This document shows, in pieces, positions 26,256 to 35,744 of a stretch of DNA of 40,486 nucleotides. The notes beneath the pieces were generated by a model. It worked only from the letters and a program-made list of their open reading frames with translations. It made no database searches and had not been told where the DNA came from. Position 1 is the first letter of the stretch. Every line of letters begins with the position of its first letter. The stretch spans positions 1-40,486 of the forward strand of contig JAJNDI010000016.1 in the NCBI GenBank assembly GCA_021156325.1. Direction: 5' to 3'. Source of the stretch: Gammaproteobacteria bacterium (lineage in GTDB: Bacteria > Pseudomonadota > Gammaproteobacteria > JAJFKG01). The position numbers and the translations under genes were made by a program.

Positions 26256-27734
26256 TTATGATTGTTCTTCTTCTTGATCCAGGAAGCTTCCAAGGCGCTC
26301 TGAGCGGCTAGGATGGCGCAATTTGCGCAGCGCCTTTGCTTCAATCTGACGAATACGCTCGCGCGTCACATCAAATTGTTTACCCACTTCTTCTAACGTA
26401 TGATCGGTATTCATATCAATACCAAAACGCATGCGCAATACCTTTGCTTCGCGCGGCGTCAAGGTTGATAAGACTTCTTTTACCACTTCACGCAAACGCT
26501 CATTCACCGCTGTATCGGAAGGGGATAATGCATTCACATCTTCAATAAAATCGCCTAAGCTGGAATCATCATCATCACCAATCGGCGTGGCCATGGAAAT
26601 AGGTTCTTTTGCAATCTTCAAGACTTTGCGAACCTTGTCTTCCGGCAGTCCAATTTTAATGGCTAGTTCTTCCGGTGACGGCTCAATACCCGTTTCTTGA
26701 ATCATTTGACGCATGATTCGATTTAACTTATTAATCGTTTCAATCATGTGTACCGGAATGCGGATGGTGCGTGCTTGATCAGCAATCGAACGCGTAATTG
26801 CTTGACGGATCCACCAGGTTGCATAAGTTGAAAACTTGTAACCGCGGCGATATTCAAATTTGTCAACCGCTTTCATCAAGCCAATATTGCCTTCTTGAAT
26901 CAAATCCAGGAATTGCAAACCTCGGTTAGTGTATTTCTTCGCAATGGAAATCACTAAGCGTAAATTGGCTTCTACCATTTCTTTCTTTGCACGACGTGCT
27001 TTGGCTTCACCAAGTGACATCCGCTTGTTAAATTCACGGATCTCCGCAATAGTCAGCCCAGAACCTGTTTCAATTTCACGTAACTTGCGCTGTGCGCGTA
27101 AAATATCCGGCTCAAATTGTTTTAAAGCGTGACTATAAGCGTCTTTATGTTTTAATAAAGAAGGCAGCCACTTTTCATCAACTTCATGATCTTTAAAACT
27201 GGTAATAAAAACTTTGCGCGGCATCTTTGCCTGCTTTACGCAGATATCCATAATAAGATGTTCTTGTTTGCGAATGCGTGATAATAAAGAACGCATCTTG
27301 GAAACCAATCTGTCCAATTGACGCGGTGTTAGTTTGGCACGTACAAAGATCTCTGATAATTTAGCCAATTCTTTTTTGACATTACGGTGCTCACGTCCAT
27401 GCTTTTTTTCGGCTGCTAATGTTTTGTCTAATTGCTTGCGCAAATCGCTAAAATAAGCAGCAGCCTGTTCAGGATCAGGACCTGAGTCGCCTTCTTCACT
27501 ATCCTCAGTGCTTTCACCCCCTTCATCATCATCAGGGATAGCAACTGCTTCAACCAAATCTTCTGTACTTTCTTCATGCAGCGCAGATCCAATGTTAGCA
27601 GCAGCCACATCTTCTTCATCTTCGGCAAAACCCGAGATGATTTCATTAAGACGCATGGTGCCTTCAGAAACTCGATCGTAATATTTCAATAACTCTACAC
27701 TGACAACCGAATAATCCGCTAAAGTCATCACCAC
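26256..27734 (-). pseudogene. rpoD: rpoD, 3' fragment: sigma-70 regions 2 to 4
   Basis: This is 492 aa in frame, holding the non-conserved region and regions 2-4 of the primary sigma factor. Landmarks: [67 protein letters not shown] (region 2), [18 protein letters not shown] (3.2), and [18 protein letters not shown] with the [18 protein letters not shown] helix-turn-helix (region 4). The frame continues upstream to about 27743, where it aligns with sigma-70 ([25 protein letters not shown]). Before that point the reading frame is wrong. Compared with E. coli sigma-70, 31 residues (DPVRMYMREMG through KRIEDG), i.e. region 1.2, are missing, with a shift equal to a 92-base loss. Confidence 0.93.
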
Positions 27735-28071
27735 TTGACGAATGGGTGGTACGGCCTAGTTCGGCATCGGTAGTTAATGTAACTAGCGCTTCAGCAACTT
27801 CTTCAACATCTTCTTCTTCGATATCGCCGCTGTCACCGCTTTCTTCCTCATCATCGGCTAATAAGACATCTTCTTCAGGATTACCTTCTTTTAACTCAAT
27901 ACCAATGTTAACTAAATTGCTGACGATTTCTTCAATCCGTTCCGGATCAGTGTCATCGGGTAAAACTTCGTAGATTTCAGGGTAGTATAAATAACCGCGC
28001 TTTTGTCCAATCGCAATCAGACGGCGGATCTTGGAATGGCGATCTTGATCAAGGTCAAATTGTTGACTCAT
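27664..28071 (-). pseudogene. rpoD: rpoD, 5' fragment: sigma-70 region 1.1
   Basis: This frame starts at ATG 28071 and reads region 1.1 of sigma-70 (IRRLIAIGQKRGYLYYPEIYEVLPDD), an acidic linker and [10 protein letters not shown]. In intact sigma-70 proteins GRTT is followed by DPVRMYMREMG. Here the next codons are [10 protein letters not shown] and the frame runs out at 27664, overlapping the 3' fragment in another frame. The junction is at about 27744-27750. Real homology ends there; the last ~25 residues are out-of-frame. As rpoD is essential, either the genome has another sigma-70 source, the sequence has an error, or the two parts are expressed unusually. Confidence 0.92.
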
Positions 28072-28118
28072 TGCGTTTTACCTAGATAATAATGGGTTTG
28101 TGGTAACCTTAACTCTAA

Positions 28119-28124
28119 ATTGTA
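28119..28124 (-). promoter_or_regulatory. Candidate -10 element of rpoD
   Basis: On the minus strand TACAAT lies about 48 bases before the rpoD ATG. No good -35 was seen. The rest of the 182-base gap to dnaG (28072-28253) holds no recognisable gene or terminator. Confidence 0.3.
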
Positions 28125-28253
28125 CCGTAAATTTTACTTCCCGTCTACGCTGAAGATGCCCCTCGAGGTTAATCAAGGAGCTTCGTAACGATTTGTTTTT
28201 GAAGGTAAAAATTATTATGGGGGCGCGAAGCGCTGCCGGACACAGGCGAACAA

Positions 28254-30023
28254 TTACACAGCTTGTTCTTGGGCTTGCTGCTTTAAAAGCATCTGCAATT
28301 GGGAGCGTTCTTCTGAAGATAAAGCGTGCTGTTTTGCTTTTTCAAGGAGGAAATCAATTTGTTTTTCAAAGGCCAATTGTTTAATCCGATGCAAAGTCCC
28401 GGTAAATTCTTCTGCAACCCCGTCTGTGGGCAGTGTCAGTGGCCAACTCGCCAACTGATGTAAATAAGCAATATTATTCTCTTCACGCCAATGCTCCAAT
28501 AAAGCAGCCGTTGTGAGCTGAGGATTTTGGTGTAATAACGTTAAGAGTTTCGATAAGACGGCAATTCCTGGCATCTCCCATTGTGTAATGATATTCACTT
28601 CTTCAGCGGAAACCGATTTGGCACAATGAGGATATTGCAATAATAAACTGATCGCTAACCGCATAGGCGTTAGTCGGCCTGCCGGTTTTATCATTGTTGA
28701 ATAAGATTGATGAGTCGGGGCTTTTCCTAAAGTAGTGAGTAATTGTTCAAGATCTGCTGAATTCATACGACAAAGTTCAGCGATTTTTTCCACTAACATA
28801 GTTCGTAAAACCGCGTCATTCAATTTTGTTAAGAATGGATTCACCGCTTGTAAAAAGCGCGCTCTGCCATCAATACTGTTAACAGGATGTTGGGAAGATA
28901 ATTGTGTCAATAAGAAATCGGATAAAGACACCGTTCTTTGCAAACGATTTACAAACGCTTCTTTACCTTCTTTGGCGATTAAACTGTCGGGGTCTTCTTT
29001 TTCTGGCAATAATAAGAAAGAGACGGAATGCGTGGCATTAAGACAAGGAAGACTCGCTTCCAATGCCCGCCAAGCGGCTTGACGGCCTGCGTTGTCACCA
29101 TCAAAACAACAAATAACTCTGTCAGTATAGCGAAACAAACGCTGAAAGTGGGTGGGACTGACCGCTGTGCCCAAGGTTGCAACACCGCATTTTATGCCAT
29201 GTTGATAAAGCCCTATGACATCCATATAACCTTCAACCAAAATAACAGAATGTAAATTACTGTAAGCCTGACGGGCTTCAAATAAACCATAAAGCTCGGT
29301 GCTTTTGTGAAAAACAGCTGTTTCCGGTGAGTTTAAATATTTGGGCGTGCTGTCATCCAACACCCGTCCCCCAAAGGCAATAGTGCGGCCGCGATGATCG
29401 CGAATGGGGAACATCACTCTGTCACGAAAGCGATCATAGCGTTTGCCATCTTCTTTCTCGATAATTACCCCAGCCTCTACTAGCTGTTTTAGGCTATATC
29501 CTTTGTTCGTTGCATATTGCAGGACATTTTCCCAGCCCGGGGGGGCAAAGCCTAATTGAAAGGTGGAAATTACTGAAGCGCTGATGCCGCGGTTTTTCAG
29601 ATAATTTTTGACAAGAGAAGCTTTAGGATGATTTTCTAATTGACTTTGATAAAATGAGGCAACATCGGTTAATACATCATAAATAGAGTTATCTTGAGGG
29701 GATTGTTTTTGTGCGCGAACACTTTGGGCAGGTAATGCTAAGCCAACACGCTGGGCGAGGTTTTCAACCGCTTCTACAAAGGTGAGCTGCTCATAGTCTA
29801 TTAAAAACCCGATGGCATTGCCGCTTTTTCCGCAGCCAAAACAGTGATAAAACTGTTTGTCCGGGCTTACATTAAAAGAAGCGGTTTTTTCCTGATGGAA
29901 AGGGCAGAGGGCTGTATAGTTTTTACCTGCTTTGCGAAGCCTGATCCTGTCACCGATGACATCGATAATATCGGTGCGCAATAATAAATCATCGATAAAA
30001 GAGCGTGGAATTAAATTTGACAC
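28254..30023 (-). CDS. dnaG: DnaG, DNA primase
   Basis: The product is 589 aa from GTG 30023, chosen because GGGGAG lies about 7 bases upstream and the protein then starts VSNLIPRSFIDDLLLRTDIIDVI, the normal primase N-terminus; the frame extends 87 bases further but only through intergenic sequence. DnaG makes RNA primers for replication. The CHC2 zinc finger is CPFH...CFGC (about residues 40-68). The TOPRIM core has VILVEGYMDVIGL and CCFDGDNAGRQAA, with the metal-binding Glu and DGD present. The C-terminal helicase-binding domain ends LQMLLKQQAQEQAV. rpoD follows as in the macromolecular synthesis operon, but rpsU is not upstream; pilY1 is. Confidence 0.97.
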   Translation of the reverse strand: MSNLIPRSFIDDLLLRTDIIDVIGDRIRLRKAGKNYTALCPFHQEKTASFNVSPDKQFYHCFGCGKSGNAIGFLIDYEQLTFVEAVENLAQRVGLALPAQSVRAQKQSPQDNSIYDVLTDVASFYQSQLENHPKASLVKNYLKNRGISASVISTFQLGFAPPGWENVLQYATNKGYSLKQLVEAGVIIEKEDGKRYDRFRDRVMFPIRDHRGRTIAFGGRVLDDSTPKYLNSPETAVFHKSTELYGLFEARQAYSNLHSVILVEGYMDVIGLYQHGIKCGVATLGTAVSPTHFQRLFRYTDRVICCFDGDNAGRQAAWRALEASLPCLNATHSVSFLLLPEKEDPDSLIAKEGKEAFVNRLQRTVSLSDFLLTQLSSQHPVNSIDGRARFLQAVNPFLTKLNDAVLRTMLVEKIAELCRMNSADLEQLLTTLGKAPTHQSYSTMIKPAGRLTPMRLAISLLLQYPHCAKSVSAEEVNIITQWEMPGIAVLSKLLTLLHQNPQLTTAALLEHWREENNIAYLHQLASWPLTLPTDGVAEEFTGTLHRIKQLAFEKQIDFLLEKAKQHALSSEERSQLQMLLKQQAQEQAV

Positions 30024-30073
30024 GAAAAAATCTCCCCGTTCCGCTTCAACCACCGGAGCGTGCTGCGGCGGAC

Positions 30074-30091
30074 GCCCCTTAAAAAAGGGGC
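30074..30091. repeat. Short hairpin between pilY1 and dnaG
   Basis: GCCCCTT and AAGGGGC form a 7-bp stem around AAAA, between the pilY1 stop and the dnaG start. No T-run follows on the minus strand, so it is a weak terminator candidate at best. Confidence 0.4.
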
Positions 30092-30132
30092 TGGAAGGGG
30101 AGTATATCAAATCCCGCGGTGTTCGAATCCCC

Positions 30133-33100
30133 TTATTGCCGCAATTCTTGCCAGGAACGCCGGCTGGAGGCTGAAGTAGACGAAGTACCCAGTTTTATAA
30201 TGATAGAGTCTTCTGTTGAATCGGGGTTTTCAATCAAGACATCACCAATAATCCGAGGCGTTGCCATTAAACCGATCCCGGTAAATACTCGACCCGCCGC
30301 TGCTTCTTTATTACCGTTAACGAGTATCTTATCATCGTCATCAATAATGCCCTCGCCCGTGATATCGATAACAGGATTAGCAGGCGAACTCAATTTCGTA
30401 GCATCCGCTATTATCAGGCTGCTATTTGGCGCTGTGACGGCACAGGTTGAGCCGCTGGAAAACTGGCCTGGAGTGATCGTATTGAAAACAACGACATCGC
30501 CGTATAATTGAGCGGGCATTAATACCCGGTTTCCACCCGTTAACTGAATTTTTGCGCCAGCAACCTTTTTGCCTGTACTCAGGGTTGATGAGTAATCTAC
30601 ATTATTACCGCTTAATGAAAGATAGCCGCCCGATTCTGCCTTTAAAGATTGGTCTACCAGATCCTCGAGGGTAATAGTAGAGTCATTTTTGTCCAGCAGG
30701 CTGACAAAGTATTGCGATGTCGTATCAATTCTATCTGTGTTTACCAAAAATCGTCCTGTTCCCACCAGCACCAGCAAATTCGGCTTATCGGTATTGACAA
30801 GCCCTTTTGCTGAAGCCGAAGGTTTGATGACTAATGCTTTTGCATTGATAGGGAGGCCTAAGTCAGCAACGACTTTCATTTTCCAGTCAGTGCCCGTAAA
30901 CGCACCGGCTAAATCAACTCGCAATATGCGCCCTTTAGCAGTGGTCAGGTAAGCATAATCTGCCAGATCGACACCATCGACATCAACTGCTCGCACACTG
31001 GTGGCGGCATCATCGGCTTGTCCAACAGTTGTATCGCAAATGACACGGTAGTCTGCTGCTGTCCAGCTTGTCCTGGGTTTGTTATCAATCACAATTAAAC
31101 AGGCGCCATCAGCCTTTGAATTATATCCATTCGGTAATAAGGAAAATGATTTGACAGTACCATCATCTACCCCATTTTTGTGCAGGATAATGGCAGGTGT
31201 TGTAAGAATATTACCAATGGCTGGTTTGGTTGCATCGTTATTGTATAAAATGTTCCCGCTGGTTGTCCAGTTGGTCGCTTCCCATAATACGTTAACGGTA
31301 CTAGAGGAAGGGGTGTTACTGAAAGAGCGCGATGTGACGTCCAATGCGGTACATTGTTTATCAGGTGAACGCCCGCCGCAAAAAAGATATATTGTTTTCC
31401 AGGAAGCACTAGTACCGATAGTAATGACGGTATCTTCAACAACACTGGGTCCTGAATTGTAAGCTTGATGTATATAGCCGGGTTTAACGTATTGATCTAC
31501 CCGTGTTGTGCCGCTGGGCAAATAAGCAAACACTTCCTTGCCAGTGGTTGCATCAAAACATTGTCTTAACGGACTCTCGCTGCCAGCACACACCATGGGT
31601 GTTTTTGCATTTTGATCCGCTTTAAAAGTTTTATAGGCAGTGGCTAAAGTGGACAAGCTGTTTTTAAGAGCCACATCCCAATTGCCAAGGGGTTCACCGA
31701 TATAATCCATCTTGGCATCCAGGATATCCGCAACGGGAGGTAAAGTTCTAAAGCCGGTACCACTCAGGTTTCTTAAAACATAATTGGGAGTTGGGCTGGC
31801 GGCAGTCCCAGCGGTATTTAAAGCAGTAGTCCCTTTGGTGGCTTCGTAAGTGAGCATAACGCGATCGGATTTCGTCATATTCTTAAGCTGTTGAGCTGCT
31901 GACCAGAGTGGTGCGGGAGGTGTCGGAGGAGTAGTCGGGGGAGAAGCTGATCCAATCTTACCGTTTTTATCAAAGGAGTAACATTCTACATCGCCAGACC
32001 AATTTGTTGCATTATAAGTACTGTAACAAATCTTATTGTTATCTGAAGCGGTTTGACTGGCAAAAACGGGCGTGCCGGCTTTGCCTTCTTGTTGAGGCAG
32101 TGCGATTTTAGAAATAATATCATTAAATATTCTGGTTAAAGTGGTCCCATCCTCTGTTGTTGCACGATAATGACCTCCCCCGCCATAGTATCCTACATTT
32201 TTGATATAGGTATTAGCATTAAAGGTTGTTTCATCGGTAAAGAGTACAAAATGCGTTATTAGGTTTTGTATACCATCCAGATCCGGCCGTAAATCAGTAT
32301 TCGCGCCGAAATGAGCAGAGCGGGCTAACTGGGTTTGTTGCGTCGATGCTTCAGCGGGGACATCACTCGTAAGAGTATTTAGTGCGGTAGGAAATCCTTC
32401 ATTTTTGATATCAATATCGTTAAATAAGATCAAATGCGGTTCAAAGCACGAAGCATTCGGAAATTTTGTATTTTCATCGAAAGGAGACTTCGCGTTGGCT
32501 AGGGTGTTAATATTTGAAGATGTAATTCCTGTTGCCCCCGTGATAGCTCTGCTGGAATTCAGCGTAGCCACAAAAGGCCTGCACTGATTGGGCGCATTAC
32601 TTTGTCCTGCACAAGTTAATAAAGTTTCTGCTAACCCTGTTTTGGGTAAACCTGTACCTGGGATAGGGTTGTAAGGGTTGTAAGTCAGCCTTCTGGAAGT
32701 CATGCCTGTGGGAGTTATGCCTGCCAGATAATGTAAAAATTCTACATGGGCGCGCGCAAGCGGCGTGCCGCCTCCTTCTTTTAATTGGCTTATCGCATTT
32801 TGCAGTTTTGTAACATGATCTGCCTTATTAATAAAATCCGGCTCTACGATGAGTTTGAGCCCGTTGCCATAAGTGTCTTTGTCAAATGCCGAAATACCTA
32901 AAAGGGCCGTGTAGTTTTGAGATTTCATATTATTAATCATATTGGTAGTCGCTGTTTTAGAAGCATTAATAGTAGCAGTGTTCATCGTGCTTGAAATATC
33001 GAACATTACCTCAAGTAACGGAATTTTGCTGGTAACGGTAACCTGCGGCGGTGTGCTATCAAACGCTACATCTTTTGCACCTGTGCCTGCAAAAGCATTA

Positions 33101-33207
33101 CTGCTGTAAAGACTCGGTATACCGATAATACTGAATAAAAATAAAGTCAATAATACGACTTTTGTTGTTGTATTAAGGGATGGGGAAAATGAGTAAGCTG
33201 TCATCAT
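30133..33207 (-). CDS. pilY1: PilY1-type pilus tip/biogenesis protein
   Basis: The product is 1024 aa with GAGG before ATGATG and an N-terminal signal (about 14-40, ending NAFAG). The N-terminal region has a von Willebrand A-like segment (LLEVMFDISSTMNTATINASKTATTNMINNM). The C-terminal half is PilY1 beta-propeller sequence, with VVEDTVITIGTSASWKTIYLF, a DGVDLADYAYLTTAKGRILRVDL blade and TGRFLVNT. In characterised systems PilY1 sits at the type IV pilus tip and aids extension, adhesion and surface sensing. It is last in pilV-pilW-pilX-pilY1. No pilE-like gene follows; dnaG does. Confidence 0.92.
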   Translation of the reverse strand: MMTAYSFSPSLNTTTKVVLLTLFLFSIIGIPSLYSSNAFAGTGAKDVAFDSTPPQVTVTSKIPLLEVMFDISSTMNTATINASKTATTNMINNMKSQNYTALLGISAFDKDTYGNGLKLIVEPDFINKADHVTKLQNAISQLKEGGGTPLARAHVEFLHYLAGITPTGMTSRRLTYNPYNPIPGTGLPKTGLAETLLTCAGQSNAPNQCRPFVATLNSSRAITGATGITSSNINTLANAKSPFDENTKFPNASCFEPHLILFNDIDIKNEGFPTALNTLTSDVPAEASTQQTQLARSAHFGANTDLRPDLDGIQNLITHFVLFTDETTFNANTYIKNVGYYGGGGHYRATTEDGTTLTRIFNDIISKIALPQQEGKAGTPVFASQTASDNNKICYSTYNATNWSGDVECYSFDKNGKIGSASPPTTPPTPPAPLWSAAQQLKNMTKSDRVMLTYEATKGTTALNTAGTAASPTPNYVLRNLSGTGFRTLPPVADILDAKMDYIGEPLGNWDVALKNSLSTLATAYKTFKADQNAKTPMVCAGSESPLRQCFDATTGKEVFAYLPSGTTRVDQYVKPGYIHQAYNSGPSVVEDTVITIGTSASWKTIYLFCGGRSPDKQCTALDVTSRSFSNTPSSSTVNVLWEATNWTTSGNILYNNDATKPAIGNILTTPAIILHKNGVDDGTVKSFSLLPNGYNSKADGACLIVIDNKPRTSWTAADYRVICDTTVGQADDAATSVRAVDVDGVDLADYAYLTTAKGRILRVDLAGAFTGTDWKMKVVADLGLPINAKALVIKPSASAKGLVNTDKPNLLVLVGTGRFLVNTDRIDTTSQYFVSLLDKNDSTITLEDLVDQSLKAESGGYLSLSGNNVDYSSTLSTGKKVAGAKIQLTGGNRVLMPAQLYGDVVVFNTITPGQFSSGSTCAVTAPNSSLIIADATKLSSPANPVIDITGEGIIDDDDKILVNGNKEAAAGRVFTGIGLMATPRIIGDVLIENPDSTEDSIIIKLGTSSTSASSRRSWQELRQ

Positions 33208-33215
33208 TAATTACC

Positions 33216-33737
33216 TCAAAATGTTCTTTCATAAAAACTTTCGATCATAAATACACCGGTATTATCAGGGCTCACTGCACGAACGACGGTTCTAAAAATG
33301 GTAAGAGTTCCTGGCGCGAGCGTGGCATCTTCGCCGTATCCCCCTTCACTCACTGAGGTGCTGGTGGTAAGCCCTCCGCCTGCTACAGGTATGACCTCAA
33401 TGTAGTATTTGGTACGCTTGTCTGCAGCGGTTTCAACCCCAGTATCCCAGACCTTGGGATCAAAAGGATTCGTAATGCTGGAAGTATAGTAGAAAGGGGG
33501 CAATAAACCACTCACGCTGGTGAGCTCCCTGATGTCGCTTTCAGCCTCTAGCAGCGCTTGTTCAGCCATGACCAGCATGGACAGCCGTTCACTATAATTT
33601 CTGGAACTGCGCAACTCGGTTGACGAGACTCGCCCAAAAGAAACGGCTACAAACGTTAAGACTAACAACAGGATCAGAGAGAGGATGAGTATAGCCCCTT
33701 TTTGACGAGTCATTTTTTGGTTTATCTTAATCATCAT
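33216..33737 (-). CDS. pilX: PilX-type minor pilin
   Basis: The product is 173 aa. The N-terminus has KGAILILSLILLLVLTFVAVSFGRVSSTELRSSRNYSERLSM, the PilX pattern in which the short basic leader ends in Gly and the next residue is Ala rather than Phe. The hydrophobic helix is followed by an alpha-helical spine and a small C-terminal domain. Minor pilins prime type IV pilus assembly at the inner membrane. Its ATG overlaps the pilW stop by 4 bases and its stop lies 8 bases from pilY1, indicating one transcript. Confidence 0.88.
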   Translation of the reverse strand: MMIKINQKMTRQKGAILILSLILLLVLTFVAVSFGRVSSTELRSSRNYSERLSMLVMAEQALLEAESDIRELTSVSGLLPPFYYTSSITNPFDPKVWDTGVETAADKRTKYYIEVIPVAGGGLTTSTSVSEGGYGEDATLAPGTLTIFRTVVRAVSPDNTGVFMIESFYERTF

Positions 33738-34666
33738 GAACCCTTATTGCGCCGCGAAATAGTAGTACTGTAAATTTTATATAAACGATTATCAGATGCG
33801 ATAACGCTATGACCATTAAAAGTATAGGTCATACGAGTGGATACCATATTGTCATTCTCTGAAGCGACAACAATTTCAATACGCAGGGAAACTACGTTAT
33901 CCATATTGCCGACACTGTCTGCTTTTCTATAAAAGTTGGCGACCCCGTCAGTATCTGTATCTTCTCCATACAAGATATTAATGTGCTGGATATTAGCAAC
34001 GAGCTCGATACCATTAGGAAATGCGGTTGATGTTTCAAATAAAGCCAGCCTGCCGTTAGCGCCGTCTTGAATATTGAAAATGCGGCTTTCTACCTTATAG
34101 ACAAAAGCTGCTGGACCATAGGTAGTGCTTAAAGGCGTGCTGCTTGAAAAGTTAAGGACATTGCCGCCAGTTATGGATGTTATTTTTGCCAGATCGCCTG
34201 AAGTACAATCCGCAATGAGGACAATGTCATTAAGCTTGAAAGAAGAGCCGTCTGTAACAGTGATTTGCGTAGTTGTACCGGCAGTGACTCTCGCGGGGGT
34301 ACCTTTGGAATCAGTCCCTAATAAGGTAAGGGTATCAGTCTTGTATTCGTCATCTGATGGAAAGCTCTCCCCGCTGATTTCAGTAGTATAAGTTTCTCCG
34401 CTTTTGTTTTGTAAAACGCCAAGGCTTTTCATACAGCCCCAATAACCGGATTCGCGTATCCGGTTGCCAATATAGTCCAGGGCAAAACGCGCTGTTTCGT
34501 TCATTTGGGTAATTTGAGCTTCTCGATTGTAAGCAACCAGAGTGCGTGCCGCTACCGTGAGTGATCCCAGCACTAAAATACTCGCTAAAACAAGCGATAC
34601 CAATAATTCTATCAGCGTAAAAGCGCTCAGCGAAGAAAAGGATGATAGAACAATGCGCTTTATCAT
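33734..34666 (-). CDS. pilW: PilW-type minor pilin
   Basis: The product is 310 aa. Prepilin peptidase site AFTLIELLVSLVLASILV lies at about residues 15-33, with Ala instead of the usual Gly before Phe, and Glu at +5. The family segment MNETARFALDYIGNRIRESGYWGC follows at about 61-84, which is characteristic of PilW. It is processed by PilD and incorporated as a minor subunit with PilV/X. Overlap by 4 bases at both ends supports translational coupling. Confidence 0.92.
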   Translation of the reverse strand: MIKRIVLSSFSSLSAFTLIELLVSLVLASILVLGSLTVAARTLVAYNREAQITQMNETARFALDYIGNRIRESGYWGCMKSLGVLQNKSGETYTTEISGESFPSDDEYKTDTLTLLGTDSKGTPARVTAGTTTQITVTDGSSFKLNDIVLIADCTSGDLAKITSITGGNVLNFSSSTPLSTTYGPAAFVYKVESRIFNIQDGANGRLALFETSTAFPNGIELVANIQHINILYGEDTDTDGVANFYRKADSVGNMDNVVSLRIEIVVASENDNMVSTRMTYTFNGHSVIASDNRLYKIYSTTISRRNKGS

Positions 34667-35127
34667 AAGGCGATCTCGTAAGTATAAGGGCTGTTTCTTT
34701 TTGCCGACTGAATTTCAATGGTAAATGTATTAGGTTTGGTGGCATGAGCCTTGATAGAGGCTGTGCTGCCTGGCAGCAGCGTAGCAATAGCCGTTAACCA
34801 GCGTAGGGCATCGTTGTTTGCCGTATCGAAATGTCCACAGCCCTTATTCAGTGGTATAAGGTTACAGTTTGTTATTTTATAAGAGGACACGGCAGATGAG
34901 GTGATGTTGTTATAATCTCCATTTTCCACACCTTCAGGATTGGCTTGCATACTATCCATGATGTCAATGACGCTTAAGCCCACATTATAATCGGTATTAA
35001 CCTGGACAATTTGGCGTAATTGTGTGACTTGTAATCCAGCAATACCCAGCATGCCCACTGATATCACAACCAGTGAGATCAAAATTTCAATCAGGCTCGC
35101 ACCTTTGTGTCGCCAGCGCTGAAACAT
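34663..35127 (-). CDS. pilV: PilV-type minor pilin
   Basis: The product is 154 aa from the ATG at 35127, chosen because the prepilin leader is then short and basic (MFQRWRHKG) and GGGG lies upstream; the frame goes on to 35205. The prepilin site is KGASLIEILISLVVISVGMLGIAGLQ, where Ala replaces Phe after the cut, as is common in PilV. The cysteine pair around CNLIPLNKGC may form the disulfide of the globular head. It is the first gene of the cluster; fimT, often present in front, is not seen. Confidence 0.9.
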   Translation of the reverse strand: MFQRWRHKGASLIEILISLVVISVGMLGIAGLQVTQLRQIVQVNTDYNVGLSVIDIMDSMQANPEGVENGDYNNITSSAVSSYKITNCNLIPLNKGCGHFDTANNDALRWLTAIATLLPGSTASIKAHATKPNTFTIEIQSAKRNSPYTYEIAL

Positions 35128-35436
35128 GCATATACCCCGCCTGTTAGTGGCCAGATGACGAATAATTTTTGGTCTCACACTAAGTTTAGTCCATTTATCA
35201 GTCATGGGGTGAATGGAAGGTAGGTTACGCTAAGTTATTGATTCTTTTGGGGTTTGATATGCGGCAGGTATTTTTTCTGCAAAATCAGTCCGTTAGATAG
35301 GTGTTTGATGGAAAAGGATGAAATTAGCGATTTTCCTGCTTATAAACAAAATATTCACAACTTATCAACAAGATATTCTATTGTGCTAGAGGGAATTTGA
35401 AGGTAGAGTAAGTTCTATCTCAAGGATGATACTGCT
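35128..35436. other. Intergenic region upstream of pilV
   Basis: 309 bases between pilV (minus) and a possible small gene (plus). No RNA gene or repeat is recognised. It must hold the pil promoter; none stands out by eye. The AT-rich part at 35330-35390 includes TTATCAACA-like sequence, too weak to call. Confidence 0.4.
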
Positions 35437-35619
35437 ATGGAACTTTTATCTCATCACGCTCTTAGTCCGGCTAATTCGGTTGTTTACCACCAACCTGCCG
35501 TACGGTCTGTCCATATTCCGCAAGCCATTAATGGGGCTTCTGTTTCCTCAGCGATGCAAGCGGTACAGTGGCATAGTTTTTTCTGTTGCCGCATTCTTAA
35601 ACTGCCGATGCGGCAGTAA
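35437..35619 (+). CDS. Possible small protein gene (60 aa)
   Basis: ATG 35437 is preceded by AAGGATG, and the frame ends just before a hairpin and a strong terminator, so this is a complete transcription-unit-like arrangement. The peptide (MELLSHHALSPANSVVYHQP..., with a HSFFCCR motif near the end) has no signal or membrane segment and is not recognised. The region could instead be a non-coding RNA with the 35655 terminator. Another frame overlaps most of it. Confidence 0.35.
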   Translation: MELLSHHALSPANSVVYHQPAVRSVHIPQAINGASVSSAMQAVQWHSFFCCRILKLPMRQ

Positions 35620-35654
35620 TTATTTAAATTTACCCAGGCCTTATGGGAATAGAT

Positions 35655-35686
35655 AAAGCCTCGTCTTTTTATAGACGGGGCTTTTT
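35655..35686 (+). terminator. Rho-independent terminator
   Basis: AAAGCCTCGTCT (35655-35666) pairs with AGACGGGGCTTT (35673-35684), with one T-G pair, followed by TT and a T-rich stretch. It ends the unit that includes the 35437-35619 frame. Confidence 0.8.
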
Positions 35687-35696
35687 CTTATTTATA

Positions 35697-35744
35697 CCCC
35701 CCCCCAAATCCCCTGCCGTCAGGCAAAGGCGGGCGGGGGGATTT
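35697..35744. repeat. C-run and GC-rich palindrome downstream of upp
   Basis: Nine Cs (35697-35705) precede AAATCCCC (35706-35713), which pairs with GGGGATTT (35737-35744); the inside includes CCTGCC and GGCGGG. It abuts the upp stop and may help terminate it. It resembles other GC-rich palindromes in this window but is not the same element. Confidence 0.5.

Noticed and set aside
30110..30160. tRNA-like T-arm sequence (GTTCGAATCCCC)
   Set aside because: The flanking bases do not pair as a T-stem, there is no cloverleaf, and the segment overlaps the pilY1 C-terminus.
35330..35380. DnaA-box-like TTATCAACA and possible origin
   Set aside because: Only a single imperfect match, with no cluster of boxes, no dnaA/gidA context and no AT-rich unwinding array.
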